A stretch of 14,324 nucleotides of DNA. Origin: Deltaproteobacteria bacterium (GTDB taxonomy: Bacteria > Desulfobacterota > Desulfobulbia > Desulfobulbales > BM004). Position numbers and translations under genes: made by a program. This document shows positions 6,600 to 13,810 of this stretch, piece by piece. Numbering within the stretch: position 1 is the stretch's first letter; each line of letters opens with the position of its first letter. The stretch lies in NCBI GenBank assembly GCA_020346205.1, contig CP070776.1:1527142-1541465 (forward strand), written 5' to 3'. A model generated the notes under the pieces. It was not told where the DNA came from. It made no database searches and saw only the letters and a program-made list of their open reading frames with translations.

Positions 6600-7600
6600 G
6601 CGGCAAGGCAACTATTATTGGTACTGGCTCATATCTGCCGAAGCATATCTTGACCAATAAGGAACTGGAAAAGATTGTTGAAACCAGTGATGAGTGGATA
6701 ACCACCCGAACCGGAATTAAGACCCGGAGAATAGCTGGCGCCGGTGAAGAGACCTCCTATATGGCGACCCAGGCAGCTACCAGGGCAATGGAGATGGCCG
6801 GCATCACTGCCCCGGAACTGGACATGATTATTGTTGGCACCATCACTCCTGAAATGGTGATGCCCTCCTGTGCCTGCCTTGTTCAAAAGGAAATTGGTGC
6901 TGAGAACGCTTTCGCCTTTGATGTCAGCGCTGCCTGTTCAGGGTTTGTATATGCCCTTGAGATTGCAGACAGGTATGTGAAAAATGCTCCTGACATGAAG
7001 ATCCTTGTTATAGGGGCTGAGACACTTTCATCCCGGGTAAACTGGCAAGACCGTAATACCTGTGTTCTATTCGGGGATGGGGCGGGTGCCAGTGTAGTTA
7101 CAGGCAGTTCATCTGAAGAGGGTCTGCTTGCAAGCCAACTTTATAGCGATGGGCGCCTCTGGCGGCTGTTGAGTCTGGATGCGGTTCCGCGTCGTTACTG
7201 TCCGGTTGTTGATTATGGCACAATTCCAGACCGTAACAATTTTTGTGACGGCTCGGCATTCAATATGGTCGGCAAGGATGTCTTTAAGTATGCTGTCCGT
7301 GAAATGGGCGATGCTGTTGAAAATTTACTCAACAGGGAAGGGGTATCACTAGATGATATTGATCTACTGATTCCTCATCAAGCGAATATAAGGATTCTCA
7401 AGAGTTTAGCCGAAAGGGTCAATCTCTCATTTGATAAGGTTTACACTACCATACAAAAGTATGGTAATTCTTCCGCAGCCAGTCTTCCTGTAGCTCTTGA
7501 TGAAGCCAACCGTGAAGGGCGGTTGCAAAAAGGGGATTTGCTGTTATTCAGCGTATTCGGGGGAGGATTTACCTGGGGAGTGGTACTTTGGCGTTGGTAG
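6596..7600 (+). CDS. fabH: 3-oxoacyl-ACP synthase III (FabH)
   Basis: FabH starts fatty acid synthesis by condensing an acyl-CoA primer with malonyl-ACP. The catalytic triad is intact in the 334 residues: Cys114 in S-A-A-C-S-G-F, His261 in P-H-Q-A-N, and Asn291 in Y-G-N-S-S-A-A-S. The CoA-binding Trp34, Arg38 and Arg153 correspond to the E. coli positions. The C-terminus G-G-G-F-T-W-G is typical. It is longer than E. coli FabH (317), mainly in a loop at about 187-219 (R-R-Y-C-P-V-V-D-Y), a region near the acyl pocket and dimer interface in known structures. The ATG overlaps the plsX stop. The primer preference cannot be read from the sequence. Confidence 0.96.
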   Translation: MSGKATIIGTGSYLPKHILTNKELEKIVETSDEWITTRTGIKTRRIAGAGEETSYMATQAATRAMEMAGITAPELDMIIVGTITPEMVMPSCACLVQKEIGAENAFAFDVSAACSGFVYALEIADRYVKNAPDMKILVIGAETLSSRVNWQDRNTCVLFGDGAGASVVTGSSSEEGLLASQLYSDGRLWRLLSLDAVPRRYCPVVDYGTIPDRNNFCDGSAFNMVGKDVFKYAVREMGDAVENLLNREGVSLDDIDLLIPHQANIRILKSLAERVNLSFDKVYTTIQKYGNSSAASLPVALDEANREGRLQKGDLLLFSVFGGGFTWGVVLWRW

Positions 7601-7642
7601 AGCACTCTCTTAATCCTGAAGGAATTTTTTTTGTTTTTGAGC

Positions 7643-7672
7643 TTGCCTGCAAGGTAGAGAAGAGAGTATAAA
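7643..7672 (+). promoter_or_regulatory. weak putative internal promoter before the acyl-CoA dehydrogenase
   Basis: The 130-base gap 7601-7730 holds TTGCCT at 7643-7648 and TATAAA at 7667-7672 with an 18-base spacer. A run of eight T follows a poor 3-4 bp hairpin at about 7614-7623, which could be a weak terminator for fabH. Together they suggest that the dehydrogenase/Etf genes can be transcribed apart from plsX-fabH, but neither signal is strong. Confidence 0.3.
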
Positions 7673-7716
7673 TTTTGGTTATTTCTGCTTTCTAAATATT
7701 TTGGAGTTTTTAATAC

Positions 7717-7725
7717 AAGGGGAGA
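7717..7725 (+). promoter_or_regulatory. ribosome binding site deciding the dehydrogenase start
   Basis: The purine-rich AAGGGGAGA lies five bases before GTG 7731. It supports that start over the upstream TTG 7701, which has no such signal and would add ten residues with no family counterpart. Confidence 0.7.
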
Positions 7726-7730
7726 TAATA

Positions 7731-8879
7731 GTGGACTATTTCTTAACTGAAGAACAACAGATGATCGTTGATATTGCCCGTCAGATTACTGATGAGAAAA
7801 TTATCCCACAACGGGCAGAATTGGACGAAAATGAAGAGTTTGCCACTGAAATTCTGAATGAGATGGCCCAGGCAGATCTCTTTGGCCTCTATATACCTGA
7901 AGAATACGGGGGATTTGGAGGCGGGTGCTTTGAGATCGTTCTGGCTCTTGAGCAATTCGGGCGTGGATGTGTTGCCGTTGCAACAAGCTATGCTGCCAGC
8001 GCCTTGGGAGCTTATCCAATTTTATTGTCCGGCAGTGAAGAAATGAAACAGAAATACATGCCTGAAGTTGCAAGCGGGAAAAGGAGAGCAGCTTTTGCCC
8101 TCACTGAAGCTAATGCCGGCAGTGATGCATCAGGGATCCAGACTACCGCAGTACTTGATGGTGACGAATGGGTGCTGAATGGTACCAAGCAGTGGATAAC
8201 CAACGCCGGTGAAGCTCAGATTTATTCCGTAGTTGCCATGACCGATAAGAGCAAGGGAGCTAGGGGCGCTTCCATGTTTGTGGTTGAAGACACTGACCCT
8301 GGATTTTCATGTGGGCCAAAAGAGAAGAAAATGGGTATCCGGGCTTCAGCAACCTGTGAGCTGATCTTCAAGGATTGCCGGATTCCCAAGGATCGTTTAA
8401 TAGGACGCCAGGGATCAGGATTTATTACAGTTATGAAAACCCTGGATCTATCCCGGCCCGGAATTGCAATCCTTGGTGTGGGATTAGGACAGGCAGCATT
8501 AGACGAGTCTGTCACGTATGCCAAACAGCGTGTCCAATTCGGTAAGCCGATCATTTCTTTTCAGGCTATCCAGCACATGCTGGCTGATATGGCTATTGAG
8601 ATAGAGGCATCCCGGGCTCTTGTTTATGCTGCTGCCAAACATATAGCTAAACATCCCAAGGACATGTCCAAAGCTTCATCCATGTGTAAAGTATTTGCCA
8701 CCGATGTGGCAATGAAAGTTACTACCGATGCCGTACAGGTTTTAGGAGGCTATGGGTATATGCGTGAATACCCTGTGGAGAAGATGATGCGCGATGCCAA
8801 AATTCTCCAGATTTACGAGGGAACTAATCAGATACAGCGAAATGTCGTAGGCCAGGAGCTGAACAAGGAATATACCTGA
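7731..8879 (+). CDS. acyl-CoA dehydrogenase (short/medium-chain or Bcd-like)
   Basis: A FAD flavoenzyme that interconverts acyl-CoA and trans-2-enoyl-CoA, exchanging electrons with Etf. With the GTG start it is 382 residues, the normal family length, and begins V-D-Y-F-L-T-E-E-Q-Q as homologues do. Signature one, A-F-A-L-T-E-A-N-A-G-S-D-A, is at 121-133. Signature two, around L-G-G-Y-G-Y-M-R-E, is at 336-357. The catalytic base is Glu363 in I-Y-E-G-T-N, the position used by short-chain and butyryl-CoA dehydrogenases. One base separates its stop from etfB. It lies between fabH and fabG, an unexpected place for a beta-oxidation-type enzyme. Substrate and direction are unknown. Candidates are acyl oxidation, crotonyl-CoA-like reduction, or reduction of enoyl thioesters for lipid synthesis. 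Confidence 0.93.
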   Translation: MDYFLTEEQQMIVDIARQITDEKIIPQRAELDENEEFATEILNEMAQADLFGLYIPEEYGGFGGGCFEIVLALEQFGRGCVAVATSYAASALGAYPILLSGSEEMKQKYMPEVASGKRRAAFALTEANAGSDASGIQTTAVLDGDEWVLNGTKQWITNAGEAQIYSVVAMTDKSKGARGASMFVVEDTDPGFSCGPKEKKMGIRASATCELIFKDCRIPKDRLIGRQGSGFITVMKTLDLSRPGIAILGVGLGQAALDESVTYAKQRVQFGKPIISFQAIQHMLADMAIEIEASRALVYAAAKHIAKHPKDMSKASSMCKVFATDVAMKVTTDAVQVLGGYGYMREYPVEKMMRDAKILQIYEGTNQIQRNVVGQELNKEYT

Positions 8880-8880
8880 G

Positions 8881-9660
8881 ATGAAAATAATCGTTTGTAT
8901 TAAGCAGGTTCCTGACGCCAAAGATGTTCGTCTGGACCCAAAAACAAATACCATGGCCCGTGAAGGGGTTGAGTCGATAATGAATCCCTTTGACCGGCAT
9001 GCTGTGGAGGAGGCTGTGCGCCTGAAAGAACAGCATGGTGGCACAGTGACTGTTATCAGTATGGGGCCGCCGCAGGCAGAAGCGGTGCTGCGTGATGCTG
9101 TTTCATGCGGTGCAGACGAGGCAGTGCTCGTTTCCGACCGTGCTTTTGCAGGTGCAGATACCTGGGCCACAACCTATACCCTGGGCAAGGCCATTGAAGA
9201 AACCGGCCCTTTTGATCTTATTCTATGCGGTAAACAGGCCATTGACGGGGATACAGCACAGGTTGGCCCGGGTCTTGCCAGGCGTTTGAATATTCCCTAT
9301 GTCAGTTATGTAAGGAAAATAACCGGTTTGGAAAACAAGGTTCTCTCCTTGCAACGTTTGATGGATGATGGCTACGATGAAATAGAGATCCCGCTGCCTG
9401 GTCTGCTGACCGTGGTCAAAGAGATAAATGAACCGCGTGTTCCATCTTTGAAAGGAAAAATGAAGGCCAAGAGTTTGAGCATAAAGACCATGAATGCAGA
9501 AGATATTGGAGCAGAGGACGACTGCATCGGGCTTCCCGGGTCAACAACCCAGGTAGTTAAGGTCTTTGCCCCAGAGTTTAAAGGTGAAAGGGCAATGCTT
9601 GAAGGTACTGTGGATGAACAGGTTGAACAACTGGTAAACAAACTTGAACCGTATCTGTAA
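8881..9660 (+). CDS. etfB: electron transfer flavoprotein beta subunit
   Basis: EtfB pairs with EtfA to carry electrons to or from the dehydrogenase. The 259 residues contain the family N-terminus I-K-Q-V-P-D (7-12), S-M-G-P-P-Q-A (60-66), the S-D-R-A-F-A-G-A-D-T segment (85-94) and D-G-D-T-A-Q-V-G-P (122-130), which form the nucleotide-binding pocket. These forms are common in Etfs encoded beside butyryl-CoA-type dehydrogenases of anaerobes, including bifurcating ones, where EtfB holds a second FAD instead of AMP. I cannot decide FAD versus AMP from inspection. AAGGAA at 8865-8870 serves as ribosome binding site. The order dehydrogenase-etfB-etfA with gaps of one and two bases indicates one complex. 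Confidence 0.95.
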   Translation: MKIIVCIKQVPDAKDVRLDPKTNTMAREGVESIMNPFDRHAVEEAVRLKEQHGGTVTVISMGPPQAEAVLRDAVSCGADEAVLVSDRAFAGADTWATTYTLGKAIEETGPFDLILCGKQAIDGDTAQVGPGLARRLNIPYVSYVRKITGLENKVLSLQRLMDDGYDEIEIPLPGLLTVVKEINEPRVPSLKGKMKAKSLSIKTMNAEDIGAEDDCIGLPGSTTQVVKVFAPEFKGERAMLEGTVDEQVEQLVNKLEPYL

Positions 9661-9662
9661 TT

Positions 9663-10853
9663 ATGCTGCGAGTTGATATAGAGGCCTGTATAGGCTGCGG
9701 AGTCTGTGAAGAGGAGTGTACGTACGATGCTATTGAAGTAATTGACGGCATTGCCGTGGTCAATGAAAAATGCACGCTCTGTGGTACCTGTGTGGACAGC
9801 TGTGAAGTAGAGGCTTTAAGCATTGAGTCCAAAGAGAAAGCTGTACAGGCTGATCTGGCGGATTGGTCTGGCATTATGATATTTGCTGAATACCGGCATG
9901 GGAAAGTGGCTCCTGTAGCATTTGAACTCCTTGGTATAGGCCGCCAGTTAGCTGACCAGCAGAAAGTGAAATTGAGTGCTGTTCTTTTAGGTTCAGGTCT
10001 TGGTGATGCTGCCCGGGATTTGATTTCATTTGGTGCTGATACCGTTTACCAGGTTGATGATCCAGCCCTTGAATATTTTACAGATGAGATCTACGGCAAT
10101 ATTTTAGAGGATATTATACTGGAGCATAAGCCTGAAGTTGTCCTGGCAGGTGCCACAGCCATCGGCCGCTCTTTTATACCTCTGGTCGCCACTGCTTTGG
10201 CTACCGGCTTGACTGCAGATTGCACCCAGCTGGCTATCAGGCCTGAAGACGGAGTTTTGCTGCAGACAAGACCTGCTTTTGGCGGTAATATCATGGCAAC
10301 AATTGAATGCCCGCATACCCGCCCCCAAATGGCAACTGTCAGACCTCGGGTAATGAAAACTATAGAGCATGATTCTGCTAGAAATGGAGAAATTATTAAT
10401 TATCAGCCTCCAGCTGAGCGCATGCAATCAAAAGTAAAAGTTTTGCGCAATGTTCTTGAGGAGCAGGACCAGGTTAATATCACCGAGGGTGATATTATTG
10501 TTGCAGGCGGCCGTGGCCTGGATAATGAAAAAGGTTTTGAGCTCATCAAGCAGCTTGCTGATGCTGTTGGAGGAGCAGTTGGAGCTTCGAGGGCCGCGGT
10601 TGATTCTGAATGGATTGCCTATCCTCATCAGGTAGGGCAGACAGGTAAAACGGTCAATCCAAAACTTTATATAGCCTGTGGAATATCAGGAGCAATTCAG
10701 CATGTTGTGGGGATGCAGTCTTCAGAGGCCATTGTTGCTATAAATAAGGATCCCGATGCCCCCATTTTTGATGTTGCCACATATGGTATAGTAGGAGACC
10801 TGTTTGAGGTAGTACCGAAATTGATAGAAAAGATTAAGGAGAAAAAGGGATAA
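9663..10853 (+). CDS. etfA: electron transfer flavoprotein alpha subunit with N-terminal ferredoxin domain
   Basis: The 396 residues comprise two parts. Residues 1-56 are a bacterial ferredoxin domain with two complete [4Fe-4S] motifs, C9-x2-C12-x2-C15-x3-C19 and C37-x2-C40-x2-C43-x3-C47. From about 65 onward it is a standard EtfA, with the C-terminal FAD domain showing S309-R310, V-G-Q-T-G (324-328), G-I-S-G-A-I-Q-H (340-347) and N-K-D (361-363). Ordinary EtfA is about 310-330 residues, so the size matches the added domain. A similar fusion is known in CarE of the Acetobacterium caffeyl-CoA reductase complex, which bifurcates electrons. Here the clusters could connect the flavins to ferredoxin or to a membrane quinone route. 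The stop overlaps the fabG start (TAATG), tying it to fatty acid synthesis. Confidence 0.95.
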   Translation: MLRVDIEACIGCGVCEEECTYDAIEVIDGIAVVNEKCTLCGTCVDSCEVEALSIESKEKAVQADLADWSGIMIFAEYRHGKVAPVAFELLGIGRQLADQQKVKLSAVLLGSGLGDAARDLISFGADTVYQVDDPALEYFTDEIYGNILEDIILEHKPEVVLAGATAIGRSFIPLVATALATGLTADCTQLAIRPEDGVLLQTRPAFGGNIMATIECPHTRPQMATVRPRVMKTIEHDSARNGEIINYQPPAERMQSKVKVLRNVLEEQDQVNITEGDIIVAGGRGLDNEKGFELIKQLADAVGGAVGASRAAVDSEWIAYPHQVGQTGKTVNPKLYIACGISGAIQHVVGMQSSEAIVAINKDPDAPIFDVATYGIVGDLFEVVPKLIEKIKEKKG

Positions 10854-11599
10854 TGAGTCTGGCGGGAAAAGTAGCAGTTGTTACAGGGGGTAGTAGAGGA
10901 ATTGGCCGAGCCATCTGTCTGCGTCTTGCTGAGATGGGAGCCAAGGTGGTAATAAATTATGTCAGCCGACCTGAAGCTGCTGAAGAAACCAAAGCTCAGG
11001 TTGAAGCCCTGGGTTCCGAATGTGTCGTACTGAAATTTAATGTGGCAGATACAACCGAGGTACAGGAAGCTTTCAAGCAGATTACAACTGAATGCGGCAG
11101 GATAGACATCCTGGTCTGCAATGCAGGGATCACCAGAGATGGCTTGCTGGCAACCATGAAAGAAGACGCTTGGGACCAGGTCATGGCAGTAAACTTGAAA
11201 GGCACATTCAACTGTATAAAGGCCGGATGCAGGCCGATGATGAAACAGCGCTGGGGCAGGATAATAATTATCACCTCTGTTGTCGGCTTTGCAGGTAATG
11301 CAGGTCAGGCAAATTATTCTGCTGCCAAGGCCGGCCTGGTTGGGCTTACTCGTTCAAGCGCCAGGGAACTGGCCTCACGTTCCATTACGGTTAATTGTGT
11401 CGCTCCTGGCTACATTGATACAGATATGACCAGTGAATTACCTGAAGCAGTAAAGGAGAAAATTCTTGCAGAGATACCGCTGGGAGTCCTGGGCGAGCCT
11501 GAAGATATAGCAAGTGCAGTGAGTTATTTGGCCTCTGATGACGCGAGATACGTGACCGGCCAGGCTATTCATGTTAACGGTGGAATGTTCATGGGATAA
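10853..11599 (+). CDS. fabG: 3-oxoacyl-ACP reductase FabG
   Basis: FabG reduces 3-oxoacyl-ACP to 3-hydroxyacyl-ACP with NADPH. The 248-residue short-chain dehydrogenase has the cofactor motif T-G-G-S-R-G-I-G (11-18), N-A-G (90-92), and the catalytic set Asn114, Ser142, Tyr155 and Lys159 (Y-S-A-A-K). G-N-A-G-Q-A-N-Y is the typical FabG approach to the catalytic tyrosine, and the C-terminus G-Q-A-I-H-V-N-G-G-M is standard. The ATG shares its A with the etfA stop, so translation is coupled to the Etf genes. In many bacteria fabD lies directly upstream of fabG. Here the Etf module occupies that place. Confidence 0.94.
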   Translation: MSLAGKVAVVTGGSRGIGRAICLRLAEMGAKVVINYVSRPEAAEETKAQVEALGSECVVLKFNVADTTEVQEAFKQITTECGRIDILVCNAGITRDGLLATMKEDAWDQVMAVNLKGTFNCIKAGCRPMMKQRWGRIIIITSVVGFAGNAGQANYSAAKAGLVGLTRSSARELASRSITVNCVAPGYIDTDMTSELPEAVKEKILAEIPLGVLGEPEDIASAVSYLASDDARYVTGQAIHVNGGMFMG

Positions 11600-11647
11600 T
11601 TAATTTTTAGCGATTCTTTGCTGAAATTATTCCTAGATACATTTATT

Positions 11648-11676
11648 TATTTGAGCAAATATGCTTTATATATAAT
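11648..11676 (+). promoter_or_regulatory. putative acpP promoter
   Basis: A perfect -10 hexamer TATAAT lies at 11671-11676, 36 bases before the acpP ATG. The -35 is poor: TATTTG at 11648-11653 with a 17-base spacer, or TTGAGC at 11651-11656 with a short 14-base spacer. A separate acpP promoter is common because the carrier protein is needed in large amounts. The following terminator supports a short acpP transcript. Confidence 0.42.
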
Positions 11677-11712
11677 CACTAACGAGACAACAAATACTTA
11701 AGGAGATTGAAT

Positions 11713-11943
11713 ATGTCGGCAGAAGAAAAAGTGATTGATATCATTGTTGAGCAGTTGAGTGTTGATAAGGATAAGGTGGTGCCGAGCGCTTCTTTTGTTG
11801 ATGATCTTGGTGCAGATTCATTGGACCTTGTAGAACTTATCATGGCAATGGAAGAGGCTTTTGGCATAGAAATACCTGATGAAGTGGCGGAGAAAATTAC
11901 CTCTGTTCAGGATGCTATCGATCACGTAAATAAAGTTGGTTAA
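11713..11943 (+). CDS. acpP: acyl carrier protein
   Basis: ACP carries growing acyl chains on 4'-phosphopantetheine between the Fab enzymes and PlsX. The 76 residues are strongly acidic, and the attachment site is Ser36 in D-L-G-A-D-S-L-D, the classical motif, followed by the recognition helix [15 protein letters not shown] at 11701-11705, seven bases before ATG 11713, fixes this start. The in-frame TTG at 11707 would overlap the optimal spacing and is unlikely. It lies between fabG and fabF, the usual order, with a promoter-like -10 before it and an intrinsic terminator after it. Confidence 0.97.
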   Translation: MSAEEKVIDIIVEQLSVDKDKVVPSASFVDDLGADSLDLVELIMAMEEAFGIEIPDEVAEKITSVQDAIDHVNKVG

Positions 11944-11973
11944 TATCAGATAAAAGCAAGCAGGGCCATTACA

Positions 11974-12010
11974 GTGTGAGCGCCGTGTAATGCTGCGCTC
12001 TCACTTTTTT
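11974..12010 (+). terminator. intrinsic terminator after acpP
   Basis: A hairpin pairs GTGTGAGCGC (11974-11983) with GCGCTCTCAC (11995-12004). It has nine base pairs with one T-T mismatch, six of the pairs being the GC-rich GAGCGC/GCGCTC, and an 11-base loop. Six T follow directly (12005-12010). It lies 30 bases after the acpP stop and before fabF. It would end most acpP transcripts and limit read-through into fabF. Confidence 0.82.
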
Positions 12011-12064
12011 ATTACCCAAGCGGCATCGCTGTTTGCAGAATACAATTATCCTGATTGGTGCAGT

Positions 12065-13309
12065 ATGACAAAACGAAGGGTAGTGGTGACAGGCACTGGC
12101 CTGGTTACTCCATTGGGGACCGGGACAGATAAAAGTTGGCAGAATATTTGCGCTGGTAAAAGCGGCGTAAGCCATATCACGAAGTTTGATGCCAGTGATT
12201 ATGCTGTGAAGATTGCAGCTGAGGTTAATGATTTCAATCCGATTGATTTTATTGAACCTAAGCTTGCTAAACATCTTGATGCCTTTGTGCAGTATGCGAT
12301 TGCAGCAGCTGGAATGTCCCTGAAGAGTTCTGGCCTAAGCATTGATGAGAGCAATGAAAATCGTGTTGGTGTCTTTACAGGTAATGGTATTGGCGGCCTG
12401 ATATCCATTGAAAAAACTCACCAAATTCTCTTGGAAAGAGGTCCGCGGCGGATCACACCGTTTTTCATCCCCATGGCTATCTCAAATATGAGTGCCGGCC
12501 AGGTGTCTATAATTTATGGGGCAAAAGGGCCCAACCTCTCAGTAACAACTGCCTGTGCCGCAGGTACTCATGCTGTAGGAGAAGCCTTTCGCTCTATCAG
12601 TCGGGGTGATTGTGATATAGCTATTACGGGTGGCAGTGAAGCAACAATATGCCCACTTGCCGTAGGCGGTTTTAATTCCATGAAAGCACTTTCCCAGCGA
12701 AATGATGAGCCGGAAAAGGCCTCCAGGCCCTTTGACAAGGATAGAAATGGTTTCATCATATCTGAAGGTGCCGGAATGCTGATTCTGGAAGAGCTGGAAT
12801 ATGCCAGGGCAAGAGGAGCGGATATCCTGGCCGAGGTAGTCGGTTTCGGTTTAAGTGGTGACGGCTATCATATGGCAGCTCCCCCGGAGGATGGGAATGG
12901 TGCGGTACGCTGCATGCAGATGGCTCTTGATGATGCGGGGCTTTCCCCAGAGGATATTGATTATATCAACGCCCATGGCACATCCACTCCATTAAATGAT
13001 GTAGTGGAGACCAGGGCAATAAAAACTGTTTTTGGCGAGCATGCTTATAAACTAGCCATAAGTTCCACTAAATCCATGACAGGTCATATGCTTGGAGGAG
13101 CCGGTGGTATAGAGTCCGTTTTTCTGGCTCTATCAATCAGGGATCAGATTATTCCTCCCACAATAAATCTGGAAAACGCTGATCCTGAATGTGATTTGGA
13201 TTATGTGCCTAACAAGGCAAGAGAGACCGAGATCAGAGCTGCAATTTCTAATTCCTTCGGGTTTGGTGGTACAAATGCAGTTCTAGCCATGAAGAAGTTA
13301 GAAGAATAA
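12065..13309 (+). CDS. fabF: 3-oxoacyl-ACP synthase II (FabF)
   Basis: FabF elongates acyl-ACP by condensation with malonyl-ACP. From ATG 12065 the protein has 414 residues and begins M-T-K-R-R-V-V-V-T-G-T-G, as family members do. The catalytic triad is Cys164 in T-A-C-A-A-G, His304 in N-A-H-G-T-S-T and His341 in T-G-H-M-L-G-G-A-G, each one off the E. coli numbering. The gating loop F-G-F-G-G-T-N is near the C-terminus (398-404). The frame is open upstream to an ATG at 11990, but that codon is in the loop of the terminator and adds 25 residues foreign to the family. The ribosome binding site at 12065 is weak. Transcription needs read-through or an unseen promoter in 12011-12064. Confidence 0.96.
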   Translation: MTKRRVVVTGTGLVTPLGTGTDKSWQNICAGKSGVSHITKFDASDYAVKIAAEVNDFNPIDFIEPKLAKHLDAFVQYAIAAAGMSLKSSGLSIDESNENRVGVFTGNGIGGLISIEKTHQILLERGPRRITPFFIPMAISNMSAGQVSIIYGAKGPNLSVTTACAAGTHAVGEAFRSISRGDCDIAITGGSEATICPLAVGGFNSMKALSQRNDEPEKASRPFDKDRNGFIISEGAGMLILEELEYARARGADILAEVVGFGLSGDGYHMAAPPEDGNGAVRCMQMALDDAGLSPEDIDYINAHGTSTPLNDVVETRAIKTVFGEHAYKLAISSTKSMTGHMLGGAGGIESVFLALSIRDQIIPPTINLENADPECDLDYVPNKARETEIRAAISNSFGFGGTNAVLAMKKLEE

Positions 13310-13335
13310 AGCTTGTTTTATAGATGAGGTGACCC

Positions 13336-13758
13336 GTGAAGGTAGCCATTGGTTGTGATCATGGTGGCATTGATCTGAAAAATAACGTAGTTTCAGTTTT
13401 GACAGAACTGGGACATGATGTTGATGACCAGGGATGCAACTCGACTGATTCAGTAGATTATCCAAATTTTGCCAAATCTGTGAGTACATTGGTAAAGGAT
13501 GGTAAATGTGATTGTGGTATCCTGATTTGCGGCACAGGTATCGGTATGTCCATGGCCGCAAACCGTATACCGGGAATCAGGGCAGCACTGTGTAATGAAA
13601 TGTTTTCCGCCAAAATGAGCCGGGAACATAATGATGCAAATATCCTCTGTTTGGGAGCAAGGGTAATTGGTCCTGGCCTGGCAGCGGAAATAGTTAAAAC
13701 CTGGATGACCTCTGATTTTGCCGGCGGCAGGCACCAGCGCCGGATTGATATGTTTTAA
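13336..13758 (+). CDS. rpiB: ribose 5-phosphate isomerase B
   Basis: RpiB interconverts ribose 5-phosphate and ribulose 5-phosphate in the pentose phosphate pathway. The 140-residue protein starts V-K-V-A-I-G-C-D-H-G-G (GTG start) and keeps the E. coli RpiB catalytic residues Cys65 (I-C-G-T-G-I-G-M) and His98 (S-R-E-H-N-D), with His9 in the D-H-G-G phosphate-site loop. GAGGTGA at 13326-13332 is a clear ribosome binding site. It begins 26 bases after fabF. The fabF-rpiB-glyA order recurs in deltaproteobacteria such as Geobacter as far as I recall, which supports the taxonomic guess. A sugar-phosphate isomerase of the LacA/B branch is the only alternative. Confidence 0.94.
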   Translation: MKVAIGCDHGGIDLKNNVVSVLTELGHDVDDQGCNSTDSVDYPNFAKSVSTLVKDGKCDCGILICGTGIGMSMAANRIPGIRAALCNEMFSAKMSREHNDANILCLGARVIGPGLAAEIVKTWMTSDFAGGRHQRRIDMF

Positions 13759-13810
13759 GTGCATCAGATACCATTAATATTTTTTCTATTGCCTGAGTTC
13801 CAAGATAACT

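Noticed and set aside
7701..7730. TTG start for the acyl-CoA dehydrogenase
   Set aside because: A good ribosome binding site directly precedes GTG 7731, which also gives the typical N-terminus and length.
8742..9170. Antisense open frame of 142 codons across the dehydrogenase/etfB junction
   Set aside because: It is a shadow of two clear + strand genes, has no recognisable family and runs through both coding regions. Other minus-strand frames were rejected for the same reason.
11604..11627. Hairpin-like TTTTAGC/GCTGAAA after fabG
   Set aside because: The stem is AT-rich with a G-T wobble and no T run follows, so it is not a convincing terminator.
11707..11712. TTG start for acpP two codons upstream
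   Set aside because: It is one base from the Shine-Dalgarno sequence, which is correctly spaced for ATG 11713.
12033..12046. Possible fabF promoter with TACAAT at 12041-12046
   Set aside because: No -35 at usable spacing, and the start point would fall almost at the ATG.
11990..12064. Upstream in-frame ATG for fabF adding 25 residues
   Set aside because: The ATG lies in the loop of the acpP terminator, has no ribosome binding site, and the extra residues do not resemble FabF. ATG 12065 gives the family N-terminus.
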